Source of the DNA: Moritella sp. JT01
GTDB lineage: Bacteria; Pseudomonadota; Gammaproteobacteria; Enterobacterales; Moritellaceae
Assembly: GCF_001574435.1 (NCBI RefSeq)
Contig: NZ_LOCN01000007.1
Location: 225,186-289,185, forward strand
Reading direction: 5' to 3'
Length of the DNA stretch: 64,000 bases
A model generated the notes under the pieces. The model made no database searches. It was not told the origin of the DNA and saw nothing but the letters and a program-made list of their open reading frames with translations. Positions within the stretch are counted from its first letter, which is position 1, and each line of letters begins with the position of its first letter. Positions 28,541-36,031 of this stretch are shown one piece after another. Made by a program: the position numbers and the translations under genes.

Positions 28541-28573
28541 TTTGCTCTTTGCTCTTTGCTCTTTGCTCTTTGC
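28541..28573. repeat. Heptanucleotide tandem repeat (TTTGCTC, 4.7 copies)
   Basis: Four perfect copies of TTTGCTC plus TTTGC end 39 bp before the preferred ogt ATG. Slippage would change the length of the ogt leader in 7-bp steps. Confidence 0.85.
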
Positions 28574-28612
28574 AGCTTAAACTTATCTTCCGACTCTAAA
28601 CAAGGACATGTG

Positions 28613-29125
28613 ATGACGAATATCAACATTCAATACTTTAAACACCCTTATGCCGAATTTGTACTTGGCTCGTATGAAGGCAAACTGTGTTTGTGTGATT
28701 TTCGTTATCGGAAAATGAGAGAGTCGGTTGATAACCGTATTCAGCGAGGCCTTAATGCTACCTTTGTTGAACAAAATGACGACGTTTTAGAACAAACAAA
28801 AGCCCAGCTAGAGGAGTATTTCCTTGGTGAACGCAGCGTGTTTGATATTCCGCTGCTATTGGTCGGCACAGATTTTCAAAAATCGATATGGCATGCACTA
28901 GAAGGGATAAAGTACGGTGAAACGGCGACATATTTAGATTTGGCATTATCCATTGGCAATGAAAAATCAGTCAGAGCGGTTGGCAATGCCAATGGTGCTA
29001 ATGGATTGGCAATAATCATTCCTTGTCATCGCATTATTGGTAGCCAAGGTGAGCTAGTCGGTTACGGTGGTGGCTTGTCATTAAAGAAACGTCTATTAGA
29101 GTTAGAGCAAAATCTATTTATCTAA
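28613..29125 (+). CDS. ogt: Methylated-DNA--[protein]-cysteine S-methyltransferase
   Basis: This 170-residue suicide DNA-repair protein takes the alkyl group from O6-alkylguanine. It shows FQKSIWHALEGIKYGETATY (helix-turn-helix region), the Arg finger in VRAVGNANGAN and the active cysteine (about residue 138) in IIPCHRIIG, then GYGGGLSLKKRLLELE. AAGGA 7 nt before the ATG at 28613 selects this start rather than a start inside the upstream tandem repeat. The name ogt/MGMT is by family. Confidence 0.9.
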   Translation: MTNINIQYFKHPYAEFVLGSYEGKLCLCDFRYRKMRESVDNRIQRGLNATFVEQNDDVLEQTKAQLEEYFLGERSVFDIPLLLVGTDFQKSIWHALEGIKYGETATYLDLALSIGNEKSVRAVGNANGANGLAIIIPCHRIIGSQGELVGYGGGLSLKKRLLELEQNLFI

Positions 29126-29133
29126 TACTTTAA

Positions 29134-29736
29134 TTATTCGCGAATCAACTGTGCCACTCGTGCTTGTAAATGCGGGAGTACATCTAGTTCGAACCAAGGA
29201 TTTTTCTTCAACCAAATATTGTTACGTGGGCTAGGATGCGGCAGCGGTAATCGTTCTGGCCAATTTTTTTGCCAATAGTCTCGCCAGTTTTTCACTGTTT
29301 CGGTGAGGTTTTTCTGCTTTACGTCACCCATATGCCATTTCTGCGCATATATACCGATAACCAATATCAACTCAATGTTCGGCATTGCAGCTAGTATTTC
29401 AGCTCTCCATGTTCGAGCACATTCGGGTCTTGGTGGCAGGTCGCCTGACTTACCTTTTCCCGGATAACAAAAGCCCATCGGTAAAATAGCTATTTTAGTC
29501 GCATCATAAAATGTGTCTTTATCAATGCCCATCCATTGACGTAAACGATCACCACTTGGATCTGTAAATGGGATACCCGATTCATGCACGCGAATACCAG
29601 GCGCCTGCCCTGCTATCAGTATTTTGGCTTTATCATCGACTTGCAATACAGGTCTTGCTCCCAGTGGAAGGTCTGGTTCGCACAAGGTACATTTTTTAAC
29701 ATCAGAAACAATGACATCTAGATCATGTTTGTTCAT
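29134..29736 (-). CDS. Uracil-DNA glycosylase family protein
   Basis: This 200-residue UDG-superfamily protein has an N-terminal CTLC motif, ILIAGQAPGIRVHESGIPF (motif A) and the C-terminal PLPHPSPRNN (motif B). It is of the less-studied UDG-like group found in proteobacteria rather than Ung. It lies tail-to-tail with ogt, 8 bp apart, giving a small DNA-repair neighbourhood. Its activity on uracil is not certain. Confidence 0.8.
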   Translation of the reverse strand: MNKHDLDVIVSDVKKCTLCEPDLPLGARPVLQVDDKAKILIAGQAPGIRVHESGIPFTDPSGDRLRQWMGIDKDTFYDATKIAILPMGFCYPGKGKSGDLPPRPECARTWRAEILAAMPNIELILVIGIYAQKWHMGDVKQKNLTETVKNWRDYWQKNWPERLPLPHPSPRNNIWLKKNPWFELDVLPHLQARVAQLIRE

Positions 29737-29915
29737 ACAGTCATTCCAGAAGGGTCTGTTTATACGGAAAAATAGGCTTTATTTTCCCATAATCAAATTC
29801 ATAGTCATCTGAAGTATAACGAGTATATTGATTGTTCGATTGTTTATATGGGTCTGTATAAATAGAATTCTTGTTTTTGTCTCTCGTTTTTTGATTTAGA
29901 GGGGTTAATTGCATT

Positions 29916-30004
29916 TTATCTATATGTTAATTATGACAAAGTTGATACTATTTAAGTTAAATCGGAATTCACGTTATAAATAATTCCGTATAATAAGCTG
30001 TTAT
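29916..30004 (+). promoter_or_regulatory. Leader element A with a perfect -10, at the left end of the cassette array
   Basis: About 89 bp, similar in order and spacing to 39413-39504. It contains TATAAT at 29989-29994 and ends in TAATAAGCTGTTATG, which resembles the left end of the attC-like site at 30810. Transcription would start close to the cassette boundary at about 30000. Confidence 0.45.
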
Positions 30005-30018
30005 GTTTCTAGGGAACT

Positions 30019-30387
30019 ATGTCGTATTTTTCAGAGTTATCTATAACGATTAAAGAAAGCTTTCACCTAAAAGCTAAATACGCGGTGCTGTATCAAGGTA
30101 TTACTTATGCCGCTATAGCTATTGCGTTATGGCTAACATATTTACTTTCTGATCCTACAGCTCAATTTTTGGGTGTTTCTTTATCAGAAGGATTAAAGCA
30201 GCAAGAAAATGGTGATTTATTTGCAATTGCTTTATTCACTACTCTCTTAATCTTAATGCTCTTAATATATGCTTTATCTTTTGTAGTATTTGGCTTTGTT
30301 AGTTACAAGTCTGGTTGGTTTAATAAGTCAGAGTTTATTAATATTGCATTATATTATCGTGTTCCGAGCCATTGGCTAAAAGAATAG
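30019..30387 (+). CDS. Cassette-encoded small membrane protein (122 aa)
   Basis: Two transmembrane segments are visible (YAAIAIALWLTYLL at about 31-44 and LFTTLLILMLLIYALSFVVF at about 74-93). They are joined by a polar loop, with a basic N-terminal part. No family is recognised. It is the first gene of the attC-bounded array and is followed by attC1, the typical one-gene cassette layout. Confidence 0.65.
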   Translation: MSYFSELSITIKESFHLKAKYAVLYQGITYAAIAIALWLTYLLSDPTAQFLGVSLSEGLKQQENGDLFAIALFTTLLILMLLIYALSFVVFGFVSYKSGWFNKSEFINIALYYRVPSHWLKE

Positions 30388-30416
30388 TTTAGGGTTTAGG
30401 GTTTAGAGTAAACGAA

Positions 30417-30518
30417 ACATAACAAGAAATTAAACAAGGACAAAAAACAGTTGGCTTTTTGTTCACTCCGTTCACTTATTTTAGCCAACAATTTTTTGCC
30501 TGTTAATTAGGCGTTAGC
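30417..30518 (+). other. attC-like recombination site 1
   Basis: The left half (ATAACAAG, AAATTAAACAAGGAC, AACAGTTGGCT) and right half (AGCCAACAATTTTTTGCCTG, TTAATTAGGCGTTAGC) are imperfect inverted complements around an AT-rich centre. R'' (TAAC) and R' (GTTAGC) ends lie as in integron attC sites. The predicted crossover is G|TT at 30513/30514. Confidence 0.75.
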
Positions 30519-30553
30519 TTAAATCCGTAAAATTGATTCTGGAGCAGAATAAC

Positions 30554-30802
30554 ATGGAACCTGAAAAACGTTTTTGCAAAGAATGTAATGAAGAGGTCGA
30601 TCATATTGGGGTTATAGTAAAGCCTCAGAATAATTCCAATATGGGTAGAAAGGCAAAGGTCAAAGAGTTTATATCTGCACTTGTTGCTGGCTGGGGTGCT
30701 GGAGGCACTGCTGGGTTTATGGAGCTAAGAGATTTGCATTTAATATGTACAAACTGTGGTCATAAAATAATTGAAAGATACCGTGGTGATCTAGATTATT
30801 AA
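30554..30802 (+). CDS. Cassette-encoded zinc-ribbon-like protein (82 aa)
   Basis: Two CxxC pairs, CKEC near the start and CTNC near the end, would bind one zinc. Between them is a small glycine/alanine-rich hydrophobic stretch (SALVAGWGAGGTAGF). GGAG upstream selects the ATG at 30554. The gene sits alone between attC1 and attC2. No family is recognised. Confidence 0.65.
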   Translation: MEPEKRFCKECNEEVDHIGVIVKPQNNSNMGRKAKVKEFISALVAGWGAGGTAGFMELRDLHLICTNCGHKIIERYRGDLDY

Positions 30803-30809
30803 ATATTAA

Positions 30810-30907
30810 GCTAACAAGCTGTTAAACAAGGACAAAAAAACAGTTGGTTTTGCTCCTTCGTCGCTAATTTTAATCAACTATTTTTCCTGTTAACAGGGCG
30901 TTACGGC
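30810..30907 (+). other. attC-like recombination site 2
   Basis: GCTAACAAGCTGTTAAACAA at the left pairs with TTTTTCCTGTTAACAGGGCG / TTACGG at the right. The inner arms CAGTTGGTT and AATCAACT also pair. It is closely related to attC1 (shared AACAAGGACAAAAAA), indicating one integron lineage. The crossover would be at 30900/30901. Confidence 0.78.
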
Positions 30908-30920
30908 TCAGGGGGATACT

Positions 30921-31430
30921 GTGGATTACCTTATACCAAAAGAGTTACCGTATGACTTTCTTAAATCGATCAATATTGTATCTGTTGAGCGAGTGAAATT
31001 GGATGTAGTTAATGGTAGTGAAAAATTTAAGTGCTATGACAATGTGCAGAAATACCTACAATCTAATGAAGGTGAAATTCAACTCGGTTGGGCTTTCTCG
31101 CAGCTTGGTAATATAGTTTTAAAGCTAACGGCCCACGCAGTAGTGAAACTTCGAAATGGATCGCTTAAATGTGTTACACCATCAGAACATGGCGTTGTTG
31201 AAATTCACCTCCTACCTGATGACTCGGTAGCTTCGTTAATAGTAAACGATAGGCTTCCTGCACAAATATATCCGCTTGTAAGCAATAAGGTTGTAGAGAA
31301 ATTTGTTAAATTAGAAAATCTACAAAGCAAAATGCGATTGGAAGGTAATAAGCCTGCTGTAGATTATATAATGAATGAAAAATACCTACTTTCAACTCAT
31401 TTAATAAAAGCTTTTAATACTTATCAATAA
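30921..31430 (+). CDS. Cassette-encoded hypothetical protein (169 aa)
   Basis: GTG start with GGGGG just upstream. This soluble protein is mixed alpha/beta, with a central LGWAFSQLGNIVLKLTAHAV, then KLRNGSLKCVTPSEHG. I do not recognise the family. It occupies the third cassette, flanked by attC2 and attC3. Confidence 0.65.
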   Translation: MDYLIPKELPYDFLKSINIVSVERVKLDVVNGSEKFKCYDNVQKYLQSNEGEIQLGWAFSQLGNIVLKLTAHAVVKLRNGSLKCVTPSEHGVVEIHLLPDDSVASLIVNDRLPAQIYPLVSNKVVEKFVKLENLQSKMRLEGNKPAVDYIMNEKYLLSTHLIKAFNTYQ

Positions 31431-31439
31431 GGGGAAAGC

Positions 31440-31538
31440 CCTAACAAGCCACTAAATGCGGATTCTGCACACGGTCACATTTTTTACGGAGCAAAAAGAA
31501 GCGCCCATTTGCTCCACCGATTAGTAGGACGTTGGTAT
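31440..31538 (+). other. attC-like recombination site 3 (divergent)
   Basis: CCTAACAAGCCACTAAATGC at the left pairs imperfectly with ACCGATTAGTAGGACGTTGG at the right. An inner hairpin GGAGCAAA / TTTGCTCC is present. The sequence differs from attC1/2 but the layout (R'' TAAC, R' GTTGG) is kept. Confidence 0.65.
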
Positions 31539-31563
31539 GTCTATATGATTTAAGGAGAAACCA

Positions 31564-32139
31564 TTGAGTAATTGGGATGATGTCGCTGCTAAAATTGAGT
31601 TTAATCTTCAATTAATCAGTGAGCTACTTATTAATACTGTTCCTTATTCTAGCCAAGTTCTCGATTTTGGTTGTGGGTATGGAAGGATCACTAATGAACT
31701 CTATAACTTAGGTTATGAAAATATCATTGGTGTTGACTCCTCATTCGAAATGATTAGTCGCGGGAAAAATGAATTTCCTTATCTTGATTTGAGTCACTCA
31801 AAGGAATCTCGTCTTCCTTTTTCTGATGCTTCATTTGATGCCATTATTACGTGTGCAGTTTTTACTTGTATTCCAGATGAACAAATTAGGTCAAATGTTG
31901 TTTCTGAACTATCAAGAGTTTTAAAGCCAAATGGGGTCATTTATTTGGCTGAATTTTGCTCTGATGAAAACCTAATTTTTACTTCAGGAGTCGGTATTCC
32001 GATGTGGCACGGAACTCAGACTGAAATTGAAAACATAGTAAATGGATTCGAATTAGAAAAATCTATCGTTATTAGTAACCAAACCATGACTGGTCATAAT
32101 AGTAAGGCTTGTCATGTAATCGCTAGAAAAATAATATAA
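31564..32139 (+). CDS. Cassette-encoded class I SAM-dependent methyltransferase
   Basis: The 191-residue product has SAM motif I (VLDFGCGYGRIT), acidic motif II (IIGVDSS) and the FDAIITCAVFTCIPDEQ and LKPNGVIYLAEF blocks of Methyltransf_11 proteins. The start is TTG with AAGGAG 6 nt upstream. Substrate unknown. It lies between attC3 and a degenerate attC-like site. Confidence 0.85.
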   Translation: MSNWDDVAAKIEFNLQLISELLINTVPYSSQVLDFGCGYGRITNELYNLGYENIIGVDSSFEMISRGKNEFPYLDLSHSKESRLPFSDASFDAIITCAVFTCIPDEQIRSNVVSELSRVLKPNGVIYLAEFCSDENLIFTSGVGIPMWHGTQTEIENIVNGFELEKSIVISNQTMTGHNSKACHVIARKII

Positions 32140-32149
32140 ATAAGAATAG

Positions 32150-32247
32150 GTAAAGCTTAAGTTTGACAGTCTTAATTGCTTTTGACTTTTACTCGTTCCT
32201 GCTTATTTTAGCTCACCATTGTTGCCTCCCACTGAGGTAGTTCGCTT
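32150..32247 (+). other. Degenerate attC-like site 4 (right end of array)
   Basis: The right half, CTTATTTTAGCTCACCATTG onward to GAGGTAGTTCGCT, aligns with the right half of attC1 (CTTATTTTAGCCAACAATTT to TTAGGCGTTAGCT). The left half is poorly conserved. It probably marks the end of the cassette array. Confidence 0.4.
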
Positions 32248-32269
32248 TAAATAGAAATAAACGGATACC

Positions 32270-32602
32270 ATGTTTGAATTAAAAACGATCGCACTTTTCT
32301 TCATTACAGCTATTGCTGAAATCATTGGCTGTTATTTACCTTATCTTTGGCTTAAACAAGATAAGAGTATATTACTGCTAATCCCTGCGGCAGCAAGTCT
32401 TGCACTGTTTGCTTGGTTGCTATCTCTACACCCTGAAGCGGCAGGTCGTGTGTATGCCGCGTATGGTGGTGTATACATTTTCGTCGCCATACTCTGGCTC
32501 TGGGGAGTTGATGGTATTAAACCAACCATGTGGGATATGATTGGCGCTTCAATCGCGCTTGTTGGCATGGCTATTATTATGTTTGCACCTAGAGGAGCAT
32601 AA
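32270..32602 (+). CDS. ynfA: YnfA family (UPF0060) inner-membrane protein
   Basis: This 110-residue protein with four transmembrane segments resembles small multidrug-resistance transporters in size. It has the YnfA landmarks [24 protein letters not shown] and [12 protein letters not shown]. It lies just outside the attC-like array, on the same strand. The substrate in this organism is unknown. Confidence 0.9.
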   Translation: MFELKTIALFFITAIAEIIGCYLPYLWLKQDKSILLLIPAAASLALFAWLLSLHPEAAGRVYAAYGGVYIFVAILWLWGVDGIKPTMWDMIGASIALVGMAIIMFAPRGA

Positions 32603-32624
32603 CCAGTAGGTACGGACATAGCCA

Positions 32625-33341
32625 CTAACGAGTAGCTATAGTTTGCCTTAAAAATGCTAAAATCCACTTGGTGATCAGCTTATCATCGGCTTGATAGCTG
32701 AGTGACTTCACCGCCAACTCGATTGTATCAGCAGGGATAATATCGCGACGCTGATCCATCAGCGCTTCGGAATATAGCGCTGTAAACTCTGGATGTCCTT
32801 GCAAACCAAGAAAGTGAGAGTCCACTTGGAACATGCTATAAGGGCAGAAATCATTGCTCATCAATACGGTTGCATTACGGGGTAACTTGCAGACTTGGTC
32901 TTGATGGCAAACGATAAGCGCGATATTATCTTGCTTCGGCTGCATCCAACTGGGCTCTGCTAACACATTAGCATGAGCAATACCGACTCCCCATCCTAGT
33001 GGGCTTTTTTCAACTTCCCCGCCCAATGCTTTAGCAATGAGTTGATGACCAAAACAAATACCGACTAAGCCTTTACTCCCAGCATAAAGCGCACGAATAA
33101 AATCTTCCAGCTGCCGGATCCAAAGGTCATCATCATTAACCCCCCATTTACTACCACTGCAAACATACACATCGCATTCATCAATGTGTTGTGGAAACTG
33201 ACCATTTATCACCAGATAAAAACGAAGTTCTAATACTTCATCAGTTTGCTGAAATAGCGTTTCAAACATAGACGCATAATGACCAAAATCAGGCTGCAAA
33301 CTACTGCGTACATCGTCACATTGTAAGATACCGAGTTTCAT
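32625..33341 (-). CDS. Class I glutamine amidotransferase, candidate gamma-glutamyl hydrolase of the operon
   Basis: This 238-residue free-standing GATase1 domain has its nucleophile Cys96 in GICFGHQ and His183/Glu185 in LQGHPEF, a complete triad. It has no synthetase partner domain. As the last gene of an operon with a glutamine-synthetase-like ligase it probably removes the gamma-glutamyl group, as PuuD does in putrescine breakdown, though it is not a close PuuD look-alike. The ATG at 33341 has GGAGG upstream. Confidence 0.8.
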   Translation of the reverse strand: MKLGILQCDDVRSSLQPDFGHYASMFETLFQQTDEVLELRFYLVINGQFPQHIDECDVYVCSGSKWGVNDDDLWIRQLEDFIRALYAGSKGLVGICFGHQLIAKALGGEVEKSPLGWGVGIAHANVLAEPSWMQPKQDNIALIVCHQDQVCKLPRNATVLMSNDFCPYSMFQVDSHFLGLQGHPEFTALYSEALMDQRRDIIPADTIELAVKSLSYQADDKLITKWILAFLRQTIATR

Positions 33342-33390
33342 CACCTTGCCTCCACACTTCGGTTAATAGTACGGTTAATGCTGCCGTCAC

Positions 33391-34560
33391 TTACAAGTCG
33401 CCATGTATCGCTGACAAGGTAATATCGGCGTATTGCTGCGCATCAAATTTAATAGGATTGCCGCCTGCCGATGGGTCTTGCTCAGCCATTATGCCGATTT
33501 CAGTGACACGTTCAGCATCAATACCAATCTCCCCCAGAGAATGAGGAATATCAAGTTGTTTACGCAGCGTTAATACCCAATCTAAAAAACTATCAAAGTC
33601 CGTATCTTCCAATGCAAGGTAACGGCTTAAACGCGTTAACTTAGCCTCAATGGCACTGCGATTGGCCTTTAAAACATACGGCATTAAGATAGCGTTCAAT
33701 AAACCATGATGACTATCGTAAAGCGCACCGATAGGATGAGCGAGCGCATGCATGCCACCAAGGCCACGCTGGAAAGCAGTTGAGCCCATTGTTGAAGCCG
33801 TCATCATTTGCGCTCTTGCTTCCAGGTCGTTGCCATCCTCGACGGCACGCGGTAGATAGTCTTTAATCAGACGAATAGCCTCTAGTGCAATGCCTTCAGC
33901 CATTGGATGATAGCCATTAGTACAATACGCTTCTAAGGCATGGGACAATGCGTCCATACCCGTTGCGGCGGTTAACGTAGCAGGTAAGCCAGCGCTCAAT
34001 TCAGGGTCTAAAATCACAATAGCGGGCAACATATTCGGATGGAAAATAATGCGTTTAATATGATGTTCACTATCCGTGATAACCGAGGCGCGCCCTACTT
34101 CTGAACCTGTGCCTGATGTGGTTGGTACTGCGACAACAGGAGCCATCCCTTCAGTGCAAATATTTAACCAGTTATCCTCCACATCTTCAAAGTCCCAGAG
34201 AGGACGATCTTGGCCTACCATCAAGGCCACAGCTTTAGCAGCATCAAGTGCAGATCCGCCACCAAATGCGATGACACCATCATGCTCGCCACGCCAGTAT
34301 GCACTCACCCCATCGGTGACGTTCTCACCTGTTGGATTACCCTTAATCTGTGAAAAAAGACCACACTTTAAGCCTGCTTGTTGGCAATTGGCTAACGCGG
34401 CTTGCACCATAGGTAAGTCAGCGAGACCCGGATCGGTAATTAATAACGGCGACTTCATACCCAATTCTTGGCAAGTGGCCGGAAGTTCTTTAATGCGACC
34501 AATACCTGCGCGAATAGCAGTGGGATAATGCCAATTAGCAGTAAATTGATTAAGTTCCAT
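33391..34560 (-). CDS. Iron-containing (group III) alcohol dehydrogenase
   Basis: This 389-residue enzyme of the FucO/AdhB family has NAD-binding GVIAFGGGSALDAAKA and VPTTSGTGSEVG. The metal ligands fit Asp203, His207, His271 and His285; the 4- and 14-residue spacings are those of FucO. It lies between the aldehyde dehydrogenase and amidotransferase genes. In this operon it could oxidise the alcohol group of a gamma-glutamylated amino alcohol. Confidence 0.92.
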   Translation of the reverse strand: MELNQFTANWHYPTAIRAGIGRIKELPATCQELGMKSPLLITDPGLADLPMVQAALANCQQAGLKCGLFSQIKGNPTGENVTDGVSAYWRGEHDGVIAFGGGSALDAAKAVALMVGQDRPLWDFEDVEDNWLNICTEGMAPVVAVPTTSGTGSEVGRASVITDSEHHIKRIIFHPNMLPAIVILDPELSAGLPATLTAATGMDALSHALEAYCTNGYHPMAEGIALEAIRLIKDYLPRAVEDGNDLEARAQMMTASTMGSTAFQRGLGGMHALAHPIGALYDSHHGLLNAILMPYVLKANRSAIEAKLTRLSRYLALEDTDFDSFLDWVLTLRKQLDIPHSLGEIGIDAERVTEIGIMAEQDPSAGGNPIKFDAQQYADITLSAIHGDL

Positions 34561-34616
34561 GACTTCTCCTTACAGCGAAACCTTGCCAAACCCTGTTTTG
34601 AAAACGGGTGTGAAAA

Positions 34617-36017
34617 CTATTGTAAAATTTTAATATGGAATGATTTCGGACGCGTTAACGACTCATAACCTAATGTTGATAAAGTACAGCCCCGTCCCGA
34701 GTTCTTCACCCCCGTCCACGCCAATGCAGGATCGAGGTAGTCACAACGATTAACAAAGAAAGTGCCCGTTTCGAGTTGCTCGCCAATCGCGATAGCAGTG
34801 TCGATATCTTGAGTAAATACCGATGCGGTGAGACCGAACTCAGAATCATTCATTAACCATATCGCTTCTTCATCACTGTCTACTTTCATAATGCCAACGA
34901 CAGGACCAAAGCTTTCTTCGGTCATCACCCGCATTTGGTGATTCACATTGGTTAATAGTTGCGGAGCTAGGTAAGGCGTACCGACTTCATCCAGCGGAAA
35001 GTCACCTGTATTTATATGCGCAACAGCTCCTTTAGAAATGGCATCTTGTACTTGTGAACGCACAAAATCAGCCGCTGACGCTTTTACCACAGGCCCTAAT
35101 GTGGTGTTAGCATCATCAGGTCGCCCAAGCTGATAACCTTTAACTAGATCGACAGACTTGCGGACAAATTCGTCAAACACGCGGCTATCTACATAGATGC
35201 GCTCGATACCACAGCAAGACTGTCCGGAATTGAAGAAAGCACCATCGATACAAGTTGCGACCGCATGTTCGATATCGGCATCTGCACGGACATAAGCCGG
35301 ATCTTTCCCTCCGAGCTCTAAACCAACACCAATAAAACGCCCGCAACTGGCGCTTTCAACCATGGTTCCACCAGCTACCGAGCCAGTGAAAGCCACATAA
35401 TCAATTCGACTATCCTTGATCACCGCTTCGGTATCCGCATGACTAAGATGTAAATATTGGAATACGCCATCCGGTAAACCGGCTTTTTGAAAGGCATTGA
35501 ATAATTGTTCAGCACATAATGGCGTCTGCGCGGAATGCTTTAATACCACACTATTCCCTGCCATGATGGCAGGCATAATGACATTAATCGACGTGAGGTA
35601 AGGATAATTCCACGGTGCGACAACAAAGACAGCCCCTAATGCTTCGCGTTTAATATAACGCCGGAGTTCTGTTTTTTCTGGCAGTGGGATAGTCGCTAAA
35701 GCGTCATCTGCGGCGTCAATCATGTAACGAGCGCGCTCTGCTAAACCCGCGACTTCACCTCGTGCATATTGAATCGGACGCCCCATCATCCAGCATAATT
35801 GATTGGCAATTTCATCTTCATTAGCAACGAAAGCATCGACCATTTTATGGCAGATCGCAGCGCGTTCTTGCAGGGCAACATGGTGCCAATTAGCTTGAGC
35901 CACAACCGCCTTTTGCAAAATATCATTAACTTCTTCACTACTGGCGAGAGCACGCTCAACGTAAACAGAGTTATCGATGGGTGAATAGGTTTGCTGTAGC
36001 TGCCTTTTGCTCGTCAT
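34617..36017 (-). CDS. NAD(P)-dependent aldehyde dehydrogenase
   Basis: This 466-residue ALDH-superfamily enzyme has Asn136 (PWNYP), the general base Glu234 (LELGGKDP) and the nucleophile Cys268 (GQSCCGIER). It would oxidise the aldehyde made by the neighbouring alcohol dehydrogenase. It starts 14 bp after the glutamine-synthetase-like gene, so the two are co-transcribed. It is PuuC-like in role, but closer in pattern to succinate-semialdehyde-type ALDHs. Confidence 0.92.
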   Translation of the reverse strand: MTSKRQLQQTYSPIDNSVYVERALASSEEVNDILQKAVVAQANWHHVALQERAAICHKMVDAFVANEDEIANQLCWMMGRPIQYARGEVAGLAERARYMIDAADDALATIPLPEKTELRRYIKREALGAVFVVAPWNYPYLTSINVIMPAIMAGNSVVLKHSAQTPLCAEQLFNAFQKAGLPDGVFQYLHLSHADTEAVIKDSRIDYVAFTGSVAGGTMVESASCGRFIGVGLELGGKDPAYVRADADIEHAVATCIDGAFFNSGQSCCGIERIYVDSRVFDEFVRKSVDLVKGYQLGRPDDANTTLGPVVKASAADFVRSQVQDAISKGAVAHINTGDFPLDEVGTPYLAPQLLTNVNHQMRVMTEESFGPVVGIMKVDSDEEAIWLMNDSEFGLTASVFTQDIDTAIAIGEQLETGTFFVNRCDYLDPALAWTGVKNSGRGCTLSTLGYESLTRPKSFHIKILQ

Positions 36018-36031
36018 TATCGATGTGCTCC

